Shown here: positions 19,951 through 27,969 of the stretch, one piece after another
Position numbering within the stretch: position 1 is the first letter of the stretch
Layout: each line of letters starts with the position of its first letter
Source of the DNA: a virus
Virus record (IMG/VR): IMGVR_UViG_3300006810_000004
Span: 1 to 57,977 of that record
Length of the DNA stretch: 57,977 bases
Reading direction: 5' to 3' (one strand)
Program-made: the position numbers and the translations under genes
Notes under the pieces: generated by a model
What the model was told of the DNA's origin: nothing
Seen by the model: only the letters and a program-made list of their open reading frames with translations
Databases searched by the model: none

Positions 19951-21957
19951 TTAAAATTTTATAAAGTCATCGTCATTTGAAAGCTCATCTTTTTTGCCAC
20001 CTAATCTAGTTTTATCACTAAATTTAAAAAGCTCTTTGTCTACAAGTTGACCCTTTGTAGCATCTTTAATCATTTCTCCTGTGAAAGGATCAAACACACG
20101 AACTGTGTCTGTGTCTAATTTTTTAGTATTAACAACGATTTCATTCTCAGCTTCTTTTCCTCTCATTACTAAATCTTTAGCGTTGATGTAAACTTCTTGT
20201 AAAACTAAATTATTTCTATTTTTACCTAAACCTTCACTGTAATCTATTAAATTATGAAGACTTAAAGCCCGTTCAGGATCTAATGAATAAGAATTTATAT
20301 CTTTTTCTAATGAAGGCATACCTTTTCTGTAAGCTTCCATATCACCACGAACTAAACGATAAGCCGGAAATGTTTCTCCTAAATGTTCTTTTGCAGATTC
20401 TTGAATTAATTTTTTATACTCAGGGTAATAAGAAAGTTTCTTTAGCTTTTTAAAAGCGTCTGCATTTCCTAAATCTCCGACTCCTCCATGATATTGATTT
20501 TCATAAAATTCATGAGCGGGTATGTTTTGTCCATACTCATATTTTTGATTTTCTGGTTTATTTAATTCTTTAATGTCAAACATTACATCAATATTATTAG
20601 AAGCGTCATAAAAAGATTCTTTTGCCTCTTCTGTACCAAAATATGTTTCTTTTTCTTTATTTTGAATTTGTGATTCTAAAATATCTTCTAAAGGATTTTC
20701 AGTAGTCTTTTTTGGTTCAACTTTTTTACCATCCCCCTCATATCCAAGAAATTTTATTCCTGATGCAAAGCCACCATCTTCATTTTGAAATAAACTTGTT
20801 TTCATTAATTTTTCTCCTAAATTTGCAATAGATTGACCGTGAGTATAAGAACCTTGTGTATAATCAATATATTCTTGTGATTCTACACCATCTGGTATAT
20901 TTATAACACTTGCCTTTACATGAACAGGAATATATTTATCAGGATCTAAATTTTCAAAATATTTAGCTCTATGTCTTCCTTCATGATGCGTCACTTTAAA
21001 GTCTCCAGTATTAAAATCTTCGTGCATATCTAATGTAGGAATTGAAATACCTGTTTTATTTTTTTCATATAGTTCAAATGCTCGGTCATTTCTGTCTATC
21101 ATTTCTTCTTCCGAAAAGGATAAACCTTTAGCTAATCTTAAAAAATCTCCAGGTTTCATGTAAGTTAGAACATATTTAGCTGTATTGGTATATGCTCCAG
21201 GAAAACTATCACCCGACTCTGACCAAAAATTGTTTGCATAAGGGGCATCAAGAACAAACTGTCCTCTTTTTTTATCTTTTTCTCTGTAATCTATATTAGG
21301 ATCTCCTACACTTCTTTCTAAAGCTTCTCCAAACACTGCGTCACCTAAATTTTTATCTTCTTTAAGTTTATCGATTACCATTTGATTATAATTTTCTGCC
21401 ATATTAATAAATTTATCATTTATATCTTCTTCTGACTTTTGTATAAAATCAGAAACCTTAGGTGGTGCAGGCATAGGTGTAACATTACTGTAGTCTATGT
21501 TTTTTTCTTCAGGGGTAGATAAAAGTCCTGGAAGTTTTTCAGGGACAGGTGTTATTAAAGGGTCTGATTTAATATCATCAGCAAAAGTAGTTTGTTTCCC
21601 TAATCCTCTATTAAATTCTGCTTGTCTATCAATATCATCTTGATCAGGTGAAGACCAAATTCCCCTTGGTGTACTAGTAATTTTATTCAGAATAGAGGTC
21701 AGATTACCCCCTCTTAAAATACTATAGATATCGTCAATCGGAATGTTTATTAATTTATTATCATCTTCTATTTTACTTTCTAAAATATCTTCTAAAGGAT
21801 TTAAAGAATAGGAAGCAGGATTTATTAAGGATGACAAGCCCTCTTTTAAGTATTCTAGACCTTTAGGATCTGTTTGAGAAGCTACGGCTGCTCCTCCTGC
21901 TAATAAAGGAAGATATCTAGCTATTCCTTGTAATGGTAATGATACTAATGGCCCCAT
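19951..21957 (-). CDS. 668-aa protein with ADP-ribosyltransferase-like C-terminal domain
   Basis: N-terminus hydrophobic and Gly/Ala-rich to about residue 27. Two near-identical NPLEDILES linkers (53-61, 421-429) separate parts. The middle part (about 220-360) has 'VTHHEGRHRA' at 322-331 followed by 'YIPVHVKASVINIPDG', a motif I have seen in phage polyvalent-type proteins. The C-terminal part (about 500-625) shows the R-S-E layout of ADP-ribosyltransferases: 'AYRLVRGD' with R534, 'NSYSLDPERA' with S556-x-S558, and 'EAENEIVV' with E604-x-E606. It may modify host proteins, perhaps after injection. No close gene partner; a 120-base gap precedes it. Confidence 0.65.
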   Translation of the reverse strand: MGPLVSLPLQGIARYLPLLAGGAAVASQTDPKGLEYLKEGLSSLINPASYSLNPLEDILESKIEDDNKLINIPIDDIYSILRGGNLTSILNKITSTPRGIWSSPDQDDIDRQAEFNRGLGKQTTFADDIKSDPLITPVPEKLPGLLSTPEEKNIDYSNVTPMPAPPKVSDFIQKSEEDINDKFINMAENYNQMVIDKLKEDKNLGDAVFGEALERSVGDPNIDYREKDKKRGQFVLDAPYANNFWSESGDSFPGAYTNTAKYVLTYMKPGDFLRLAKGLSFSEEEMIDRNDRAFELYEKNKTGISIPTLDMHEDFNTGDFKVTHHEGRHRAKYFENLDPDKYIPVHVKASVINIPDGVESQEYIDYTQGSYTHGQSIANLGEKLMKTSLFQNEDGGFASGIKFLGYEGDGKKVEPKKTTENPLEDILESQIQNKEKETYFGTEEAKESFYDASNNIDVMFDIKELNKPENQKYEYGQNIPAHEFYENQYHGGVGDLGNADAFKKLKKLSYYPEYKKLIQESAKEHLGETFPAYRLVRGDMEAYRKGMPSLEKDINSYSLDPERALSLHNLIDYSEGLGKNRNNLVLQEVYINAKDLVMRGKEAENEIVVNTKKLDTDTVRVFDPFTGEMIKDATKGQLVDKELFKFSDKTRLGGKKDELSNDDDFIKF

Positions 21958-22010
21958 AATTTACTTTTAGCATAAAATATAGCAATTGACTATCCTATAT
22001 ATAAAAGAAC

Positions 22011-22038
22011 TTGATCCCATGGCCGTGATCGTTATATA
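22011..22038 (+). promoter_or_regulatory. Plus-strand promoter for the 55-aa Cys protein
   Basis: TTGATC (22011-22016), 16-base spacer, TATATA (22033-22038). The leader then forms a hairpin, ATAGTG (22036-22041) with CACTAT (22050-22055), before AAGGAGATACC and the ATG. Confidence 0.55.
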
Positions 22039-22076
22039 GTGGTCGCTTTCACTATTCACAAAATTAAGGAGATACC

Positions 22077-22244
22077 ATGACCGAAAAAGACTTGCACAAA
22101 ATGATTTGTTACCTAGCAGACAAGGTAGAAAAACTAGAAAAAAACCAATGTAAATGTCAATCTACAGACGAAGCAAAGCCTAGCCCTGTTCAATATACAA
22201 CAAATTATGATGAAAACGACGAGTGTGTAAGCTGTTCTGCCTAA
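22077..22244 (+). CDS. 55-aa protein with paired Cys motifs
   Basis: MTEKDLHKMICYLADKVEKL... then 'NQCKCQ' and, near the end, 'ECVSCSA'. The first half is a helix or coiled coil; the CxC and CxxC pairs could bind zinc. Excellent ribosome site (AAGGAG). It stands alone on the plus strand and its stop overlaps the stop of the convergent Arg-rich peptide gene. Confidence 0.6.
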   Translation: MTEKDLHKMICYLADKVEKLEKNQCKCQSTDEAKPSPVQYTTNYDENDECVSCSA

Positions 22245-22339
22245 CGATTTCTGCGTAATCGACGACGGTTGCGTCTTTTCTTAGACCCTACCTTACGACG
22301 ACCTTTATGATTTTTTCTTTTAAGAACTGCCTTGCTCAT
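22241..22339 (-). CDS. 32-aa Arg/Lys-rich microprotein
   Basis: MSKAVLKRKNHKGRRKVGSK followed by KRRNRRRLRRNR: about 18 of 32 residues are Arg or Lys. ATG overlaps the preceding stop (ATGA), so it ends the replication operon. The composition implies nucleic-acid binding, similar in spirit to ribosomal protein L34-like peptides. Possible roles: DNA condensation, RNA binding or host translation interference. Confidence 0.55.
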   Translation of the reverse strand: MSKAVLKRKNHKGRRKVGSKKRRNRRRLRRNR

Positions 22340-22530
22340 GTATTAGGAGTATTACCCAATGCATAATTTTCTACTACAATGAGCGCTCTAAAATAATCTT
22401 TTTCCTTAATAGGTAATCTTTCCCAATCATCGTATCTAAATTTTTTACTGACACTGATAAACCGTAGGCGTTTGGCCCGTTGATCGAGATCAGTCTTTTG
22501 AGGATACTGAGGATGAATATCTGTAATCAT
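22336..22530 (-). CDS. Small hypothetical protein
   Basis: 64 aa, MITDIHPQYPQKTDLDQRAK..., with 'RLRFISVSKKFRYDDWERLP' and 'YFRALIVVENYALGNTPNT'. Coupled by ATGA overlaps to the oxygenase upstream and the Arg-rich peptide downstream. No recognised domain. Confidence 0.65.
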   Translation of the reverse strand: MITDIHPQYPQKTDLDQRAKRLRFISVSKKFRYDDWERLPIKEKDYFRALIVVENYALGNTPNT

Positions 22531-23189
22531 CCATGAACACCTTTAATAGGCACACTAGAATTAAACTGTATGTTAAAAGCCATGGATCGTCTTTCTCCTT
22601 CACTTCTAAATGGGTAGACTTGATGAGCTAACCAACTAGGAAACAAATAAAAATCTCCTACTTCCGGTTTTACTAAATAACTATGCCTTGAGAAAGTATG
22701 AGGAAGAGATCCTAAGAACTCTAAACATCCGACGGTGGCATGATGATCTTCTTGAGCGTATTCTTCTTCTAACTTATCGGGAACTTTTAAAAAAGCTACA
22801 CCTGAAAGATTAGAGTCATGAATGTGAATAGGATTAAAGTCTCCTTGATATTGACTAACAACCCAACTTGTAAGAGATAATGAAGTCCCTGATGGAACTG
22901 CACCAGGTACAATTTTATTGACATACTCTTGAGCTAAAGCTACATAAAATTGCTTGAGTCCCGGAATCTTATCTTCTGAAATCTTTATCTCTTTTTTAAC
23001 GTTACCTGCTAGATTTTGACTGTAGTCATACTCTTTGGATAAGTCTTCACTATTTAAAATCCTATCAGATTCTTTATTTATATTTTCTACGTAAAAAGCA
23101 GGGAGTTTCGTTTTTAGTATACTAGGTCCAAATGGTTGATAAATTTCATAACTTAATTTGTCGTCACTTTTCTTTTTTTCTTCAGTCAT
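22527..23189 (-). CDS. 2-oxoglutarate/Fe(II)-dependent oxygenase (TehpiQ-like)
   Basis: 220 aa. The double-stranded beta-helix signature is visible: 'NPIHIHDSNLSGVAFLKVP' supplies the first iron ligands, 'VGDFYLFPSWLAHQVYPF' the distal His, and 'GERRSMAFNIQF' the Arg that binds 2-oxoglutarate. This matches the putative 2OG-Fe(II) oxygenase family (2OG-FeII_Oxy_5) frequent in marine phages, where it is viewed as an auxiliary metabolic or DNA/protein-modifying enzyme; the substrate is unknown. It overlaps its neighbours by 4-8 bases in the replication operon. Confidence 0.8.
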   Translation of the reverse strand: MTEEKKKSDDKLSYEIYQPFGPSILKTKLPAFYVENINKESDRILNSEDLSKEYDYSQNLAGNVKKEIKISEDKIPGLKQFYVALAQEYVNKIVPGAVPSGTSLSLTSWVVSQYQGDFNPIHIHDSNLSGVAFLKVPDKLEEEYAQEDHHATVGCLEFLGSLPHTFSRHSYLVKPEVGDFYLFPSWLAHQVYPFRSEGERRSMAFNIQFNSSVPIKGVHG

Positions 23190-23400
23190 CTAATCTACTT
23201 AAATCCCTTCGTAGTTCTGTAATCTCATCTGCATGTTGTATCCAAAGTTTTCTTCCTTCGGTTACAATCATGTCCCACTCTTCCGCAAGAAAGATTTTGT
23301 CTTCGCCTTCCAAATAGGAAACGCGGACGTGTTTACGGTCATCTTTTTTAAAGCGTATAACTGCACTAACTATTTTGTTTGTAACGTCCGTTGTTAACAT
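23182..23400 (-). CDS. Small hypothetical protein
   Basis: 72 aa from ATG at 23400 (MLTTDVTNKIVSAVIRFKKD); a TTG three codons earlier is possible but the ATG is preferred. Beta-rich start, charged helical end ('WIQHADEITELRRDLSRLDD'). It overlaps the RHH gene by 35 bases and the oxygenase gene by 8. No family recognised. Confidence 0.6.
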   Translation of the reverse strand: MLTTDVTNKIVSAVIRFKKDDRKHVRVSYLEGEDKIFLAEEWDMIVTEGRKLWIQHADEITELRRDLSRLDD

Positions 23401-23545
23401 CTTGTTCAAATCTATCTACTAAAAATAGTATTAGACCACCCATGGATAAATGCTTTAATTCAGGCACTTTTGCTTTAACTTCGTTTGCTAGTTCGTAGGC
23501 TTCTTTCTTGACGGCCACAGATTTATATTTTGTAATATCTGTCAT
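23366..23545 (-). CDS. Ribbon-helix-helix-like small DNA-binding protein
   Basis: 59 aa. 'YKSVAVKKEAYELANEVKAK' gives a short strand and helix, then 'SMGGLILFLVDRFEQD' a second helix, the arrangement of Arc/MetJ-type RHH repressors. It follows directly a promoter at 23592-23620 whose spacer carries a CCCAT element, so it may autoregulate or act on early promoters. It overlaps the next gene by 35 bases. Confidence 0.6.
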   Translation of the reverse strand: MTDITKYKSVAVKKEAYELANEVKAKVPELKHLSMGGLILFLVDRFEQDVNNGRYKQNS

Positions 23546-23591
23546 TTTCTTCCCTTCTACTACATATAGTATGTATTTTCATATAAGCCCA

Positions 23592-23620
23592 TATATATAG
23601 GAATAGTATGGGAAAATCAA
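23592..23620 (-). promoter_or_regulatory. Internal promoter in the replication operon
   Basis: Minus strand: TTGATT (23615-23620), 17-base spacer starting TTCCCATACT, TATATA (23592-23597). The CCCAT in the spacer resembles the TATCCCA element. It drives the RHH, oxygenase and small downstream genes. Confidence 0.6.
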
Positions 23621-23628
23621 GGACTAAT

Positions 23629-23865
23629 TTAAGCTCTTTCTCCGGTTAAAATATCCTCTATAAGGTAGGAAGACACACAAGTAAATTCTACGGCGGTTTT
23701 CGTATCTTTATTTAGATCTGAAAACTCTTCTTTATAGATTTGTATCTGTTGAAAACAAGTATCATAGTTGTAGTAAACTATTTCTGAGGCCATTCTTACA
23801 CATTGATCTTCTACATTCAAAGAACCTTGAATACATAAAAATCCTATCATAAAAAATTTAAGCAT
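23629..23865 (-). CDS. Small exported protein with four cysteines
   Basis: 78 aa. A short signal peptide is likely (MLKFFMIGFLCIQGSLNVED), then three Cys in the mature part that could form a disulphide in the periplasm (DQCVRMAS, DTCFQQIQ, FTCVSSYL). ATG overlaps the nuclease stop by one base. A secreted or membrane-tethered early protein; superinfection exclusion is possible but unproven. Confidence 0.6.
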   Translation of the reverse strand: MLKFFMIGFLCIQGSLNVEDQCVRMASEIVYYNYDTCFQQIQIYKEEFSDLNKDTKTAVEFTCVSSYLIEDILTGERA

Positions 23866-24134
23866 TAGTCCTCCTTATCAATATAAATTAGTTCAACTTT
23901 AAGTTTGTTCTGTTCCGTGGTCGTTGTTCTATTAATCTTTGTCCCTACCTTACGATAACTGATAGTCTTGACATCAATAAATCTTACTTCCCCTGTCTCT
24001 TGATTTACTAAAACTAAATCAATTGGACCTATGGCTGACATATTTTTAAATACCATATAGCCTTCTTTCAAAAACTTTATGACAGCTTTAAATTCGCTTA
24101 TGTCTCCGATTACTTGCTTTGGATCTCTCCCCAT
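23865..24134 (-). CDS. PD-(D/E)XK nuclease, Holliday junction resolvase-like
   Basis: 89 aa. Catalytic layout: E14 in 'GDISEFKAVIKFLKEGY', D39 in 'AIGPIDLVLV', and D54-x-K56 in 'VRFIDVKT'. Small, as in archaeal-type Hjc resolvases and many phage homologues. It overlaps the DNA polymerase gene by 25 bases, so it probably resolves branched intermediates during replication or before packaging. Confidence 0.8.
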   Translation of the reverse strand: MGRDPKQVIGDISEFKAVIKFLKEGYMVFKNMSAIGPIDLVLVNQETGEVRFIDVKTISYRKVGTKINRTTTTEQNKLKVELIYIDKED

Positions 24135-25975
24135 GACGGACCTATCTCCATATCCACTTTCAGTGGTACTTTAAGTTCAACCGTTTCTTCCATCATTTTC
24201 CTAATCTTGATGGCTTGCTCTTCACTTTCAATTGATACATTCAATTCATCGTGAACTTGTATATGTGATACTATACCTTCTTTATATAAATCAACCATAG
24301 CTTTTTTTGTCATGTCCGCAGAAGACCCTTGAATCAACCTATTTAAAGCTTTATAAGTCCATGCTCTTTTAAGGTCTTTTCCATATTCTCTCTCAGCGTC
24401 TGCTAAAGATAGTGACTTATGTATACCAAATGCTCTCGGTTCCCATAAATCAAAACGACATTTTCTACCTAATAAAGTTCTAAGATATCCTACACTGTCC
24501 GCTTTCTTCGTAGCTTCTTGCATAAGTTGTTTTACGAAAGGAACGTTACCATGAAACTTAGCAAACAAATCTTCTGCTTCATCTGGATTTAAACCCAACT
24601 GACTAGCAAGTTTACCTTTACCCATTCCGTACATCATACCTAAATTAATTGTTTTAGCAGAGGATCGATCAATCCCTGCCATGTCTGCAACTGCTTGATG
24701 AAAGTCAGGGTCCTCTGTTTTGTAAGACTCAATAACTTTATCAGCACCTTTTAAACCACCTTGTGTCAAAGCTGCAAAATGCACTAACACTCTTGGTTCT
24801 TGTTGTGAATAATCAAAACAACCCCACGTACAGTCTTTCTCAGGAACAAAAATAGATCTAATCATTGGTCCGAGTTCCTTGTTTCGTGCAGGAATTTGTT
24901 GAAGGTTCGGGTTACTATAACTAAATCTACCCGTGACTGTACCACCTTCATCACTTCTCATTTGATGTATCTCTGCATGAATCTTACCTTTGTAAGAATG
25001 CTTTAAGATTGTATCTATAAAAGTTGTTCTCGCTTTGTTAATCTCTCTCGCATTAGCTACAATACGTGCAAAAGGATTCCTATGTGTTACTAAAAAGTTT
25101 TTATCAAACTTAGGTTGACCAGACTTTTCTGTTCTTTCATAAGGTATGTTGAGTTTATCAAAAGCTTTAGCGATACTTTTTGCTGCCCATATATCTACCT
25201 CAAATCCGCTGTCCTGTTTAATGCGAGACAGAAATGTTTTCTCTCTTTTCTCTAAACTTCTTTTGATAGAATCAGCCTTCTCAAGATTAACACAAACACC
25301 TTTCCATTTCATATCTAACAAACAAGGAAACAACTCTGTTTCTAAATTAAAGACACTTGTCAATTCTTGTTTAATAATTTCTGTTTTGAAGTATTGCCAT
25401 AGTTTCAAAGTCAGATCGGCATCTTGTTCTGCGTAAGGACCGACATACATAGGCGGCAACTTATACATTTCACCTTTAGCATCGACACCCCATTCCTTTG
25501 CCGCTTCATACAATAAACCTTCTGACTTTGAATCTTGTAAGTATTCTTTTCCTAATTCATTTAAAGAATATCTAAATCTATTTTCATTAATTAAAGGTGC
25601 AGCAATTAAAGTATCTATAATTCTTCCTTTGACTTCTAATCCCCACCAACGTAACCAACCTACGTCATACATAGCATTGTGAAAAACTTTATCACAAGGC
25701 AAGTCTAATATCTTTTTTACCTGTCTTTTAATGATGTTCTCATCAAAATTACCACCACCTTCATGACGTATAGGGAAGTAACCTTTCCAACCTTCTACAG
25801 CAATAGCAATACCTGCAATGTAACCATTACCAATCGCCCAACCTGGCCCCATACTTTTAATACCTGGATCATTTGTTTCTAAGTCAATTGCAATTTCTTT
25901 TGCATCAGATAAATCCGGAATATTTTCTGGAGGTAGCCATTCACTTGGCGGTTGAAATAAAGGTATCTGTGTCAT
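24110..25975 (-). CDS. DNA polymerase, family A with 3'-5' exonuclease domain
   Basis: 621 aa replicative polymerase. Proofreading domain: Exo I 'IAIDLETND' (D31, E33), Exo II 'FHNAMYDVGWL' (N100, D104), Exo III 'YAEQDADLT' (Y181, D185). Polymerase: motif A 'GCFDYSQQEPRVL' (D388), motif B 'RSSAKTINLGMMYGMG' (R437 to G450, with K441 and Y449), motif C 'IQVHDELNV' (H575, D576, E577). All key residues are intact. No 5'-nuclease domain, as usual for phage Pol I. At the residue after E of motif A-type helix it reads Pro ('QQEPR'), a common phage variant. Works with the neighbouring primase and helicases. Confidence 0.95.
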   Translation of the reverse strand: MTQIPLFQPPSEWLPPENIPDLSDAKEIAIDLETNDPGIKSMGPGWAIGNGYIAGIAIAVEGWKGYFPIRHEGGGNFDENIIKRQVKKILDLPCDKVFHNAMYDVGWLRWWGLEVKGRIIDTLIAAPLINENRFRYSLNELGKEYLQDSKSEGLLYEAAKEWGVDAKGEMYKLPPMYVGPYAEQDADLTLKLWQYFKTEIIKQELTSVFNLETELFPCLLDMKWKGVCVNLEKADSIKRSLEKREKTFLSRIKQDSGFEVDIWAAKSIAKAFDKLNIPYERTEKSGQPKFDKNFLVTHRNPFARIVANAREINKARTTFIDTILKHSYKGKIHAEIHQMRSDEGGTVTGRFSYSNPNLQQIPARNKELGPMIRSIFVPEKDCTWGCFDYSQQEPRVLVHFAALTQGGLKGADKVIESYKTEDPDFHQAVADMAGIDRSSAKTINLGMMYGMGKGKLASQLGLNPDEAEDLFAKFHGNVPFVKQLMQEATKKADSVGYLRTLLGRKCRFDLWEPRAFGIHKSLSLADAEREYGKDLKRAWTYKALNRLIQGSSADMTKKAMVDLYKEGIVSHIQVHDELNVSIESEEQAIKIRKMMEETVELKVPLKVDMEIGPSWGEIQSK

Positions 25976-26268
25976 TTATTTTCTTTATTTATTTTTGACA
26001 CTCTATCATCTATTTCAATCTCTGCTGCAATAGCTGCATATCCTGCAATATCTATATAAGAATCTTCTTTATGTTTTGTCTTCAATCTAGCTATCTTAAG
26101 TAATATCATACAAATAGCTACATCATGTGCTGAAACAGGGTGCCCTAAGTATTCACTCCATAGATTAGCTATGTTTGTGTGAGTTGTAATTTTGTTACCA
26201 TAATCACTAGCTCTATCACCTTGTATAAGTTCTTTTGCTATCTTTAATATATTATCACTCACTGACAT
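25972..26268 (-). CDS. DUF6378-like protein
   Basis: 98 aa, all helical: 'AKELIQGDRASDYGNKITTH' then 'IANLWSEYLGHPVSAHDVAI' and 'MILLKIARLKTKHKEDSYID IAGY'. This 'GDR...DYG...H..IA..W', 'MxxLKIAR' and 'DxYxDIAGYAA' pattern is the one I associate with DUF6378 in phages, which resembles MazG-like nucleotide-handling folds. Function not established. It overlaps both neighbours by a few bases. Confidence 0.7.
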   Translation of the reverse strand: MSVSDNILKIAKELIQGDRASDYGNKITTHTNIANLWSEYLGHPVSAHDVAICMILLKIARLKTKHKEDSYIDIAGYAAIAAEIEIDDRVSKINKENK

Positions 26269-26437
26269 CGTTTGACTCCTTTATGTTTTGTATATCTTGT
26301 TTAAGTGTCCTTAGTTCTATCTTTAAAATTTTTAAACGGTCTAAGATTTCTTCTTTTGTTAATGTAAAAGATAGAGATAACAAAATAGTCATTTTTTTAT
26401 CTGTTACTTCTAACTGTTTTAGTAATACGTCTTTCAT
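26255..26437 (-). CDS. 60-aa helical hypothetical protein
   Basis: MKDVLLKQLEVTDKKMTILL..., then 'LDRLKILKIELRTLKQDIQN'. A coiled coil is likely. One-base overlap with the SF1 helicase stop and 14-base overlap with the next gene; no domain recognised. Confidence 0.6.
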   Translation of the reverse strand: MKDVLLKQLEVTDKKMTILLSLSFTLTKEEILDRLKILKIELRTLKQDIQNIKESNDVSE

Positions 26438-27969
26438 TAAAATGCCTCCGAAAACTCTCTGTTTGTTTTAGATCTAACTATGTTGAGACTTTTCTTTGCT
26501 CTTGTCATACCAACATAAAAGACTCTTCTTTCTTCGTCTTTATCTTTCCAATAAGACTCATCTGTTCTACGAGATAAATCAGTCAACAACATAACGTTGT
26601 CTGCCTCTCCACCTTTGGCTCCGTGTATCGTGGACAGTTTAATCTTCGGAGAGTAATCCAGATTCTGTCCACGACGGAGTACCGCGCGAATATAGGAGGA
26701 CTTAATGCGCGGAATACTGTCTAATGCTTCAAACCAAGGTAAGTTACTATCAACTTTTAATCCGTGATTCGTGGTCAGTGTTTCGTAGTCATACAACGCT
26801 TCTCTGTCTGCTTTTTGCAGTGTCTTATGACCTTTCTCTACTGACTTATCTACATGTAAAAAATAATAAAATTGTTTTACTTCTTTATAGGTAATCTTTT
26901 CACCTTTACGAATACTCTCCCAAGATTTAATACCTTTTAATACTCTGCTATCTACAGAAGTAGTATTATTCCTGGAGTAGTAATAACCATTTAATTTTAA
27001 ATTTTCTTCTAACTTATCAAGAGTATATTTATTACGAGCAAGAACCAACCAATCACCCTCTGTCAACTTATTCAACTGCTCTGTAGGGTAATAATTAATC
27101 TCTCCTTCTTCTTCTCTAGCTGACCATTGCTTATCTACACGTTCTTTTACTCTAGAAATAAGATCAGTTGCTTTCTTTTGAATTTTTAAAGGTAGTCGAT
27201 AAGACTTATCTAATATCTTTCTTTCGCCCTTCATGTTAATTAAAAACTCAGGTCTAGCACCTGCCCACTTAAATATGGCTTGGTCATCGTCTCCTGCAAT
27301 ATAAACTCTCTTTGTTCTTTGTGCTATTCTGTCTACCATTTGCCACTGTAACCAACTTAAGTCTTGTGCTTCATCTATAATAACAACATCAAACTCAGGC
27401 ATCAAGTCTACATCTCTTTTATTAAACTGAATAAGCATATCAGTGTAGTCATATTTCTTTCTTGGAAAGATACCACCAAACTTATACTCATATAGACCTC
27501 TTTCTATATAATCTAATTTTAACCAACCACCTGGTAAATGCCCCGTCGTGGGATTATCAAACTGTTGCTTTGCCGGAATACCGTTAATTTTTGACAGATC
27601 TATTATTCTTGTAAAGACATCATCAGGTAGGCCTGCTCCATATTTTTCTACTTTTTTATTAGGGTTACTTAATTTAATTTGCAATTTATTTGACAAAAAA
27701 GAATAGTCATCATCATTCATAACATCTTCTTCTCTCAAACCTAGTTCTCTATATGCCAAACTGTGAAGTGTTCTAAAGTGTCTAAAGTCTTTTGTGTCGT
27801 AGTTAAAAGTATTAGCAGCTCTACTAAGAGCTTCCTCTGCTGCTTTTTTTGTAAATGCAAAGTAACCAATCTTGTTAGGTGCTACTCCATTCTTTAATTC
27901 TTTTTCTACTAATTGTAATAGATAAGTTGTTTTACCTGTTCCTGGAGGACCAAAGATTATATTTCTCAA
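26437..27969 (-). CDS. Superfamily 1 DNA helicase, UvrD/Rep-like
   Basis: 510 aa. Walker A 'FGPPGTGKTTYLL' at 6-18; motif Ia region 'FAFTKKAAEEAL'; Walker B 'VVIIDEAQDLSW' at 195-206; motif III 'GDDDQAIFKWAGA' at 226-238; motif V 'STIHGAKGGEADNV'; motif VI 'VFYVGMTRAKKSL' near the end. A 3'-5' ATP-dependent helicase that would unwind DNA for the family A polymerase. Overlaps the primase gene by four bases. Confidence 0.9.
   Translation of the reverse strand: MRNIIFGPPGTGKTTYLLQLVEKELKNGVAPNKIGYFAFTKKAAEEALSRAANTFNYDTKDFRHFRTLHSLAYRELGLREEDVMNDDDYSFLSNKLQIKLSNPNKKVEKYGAGLPDDVFTRIIDLSKINGIPAKQQFDNPTTGHLPGGWLKLDYIERGLYEYKFGGIFPRKKYDYTDMLIQFNKRDVDLMPEFDVVIIDEAQDLSWLQWQMVDRIAQRTKRVYIAGDDDQAIFKWAGARPEFLINMKGERKILDKSYRLPLKIQKKATDLISRVKERVDKQWSAREEEGEINYYPTEQLNKLTEGDWLVLARNKYTLDKLEENLKLNGYYYSRNNTTSVDSRVLKGIKSWESIRKGEKITYKEVKQFYYFLHVDKSVEKGHKTLQKADREALYDYETLTTNHGLKVDSNLPWFEALDSIPRIKSSYIRAVLRRGQNLDYSPKIKLSTIHGAKGGEADNVMLLTDLSRRTDESYWKDKDEERRVFYVGMTRAKKSLNIVRSKTNREFSEAF

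Noticed and set aside
23366-23545. Toxin-antitoxin pair with the 23182 gene
   Set aside because: The RHH-like protein could be an antitoxin, but the 72-aa neighbour shows no toxin motif and the oxygenase follows in the same operon.
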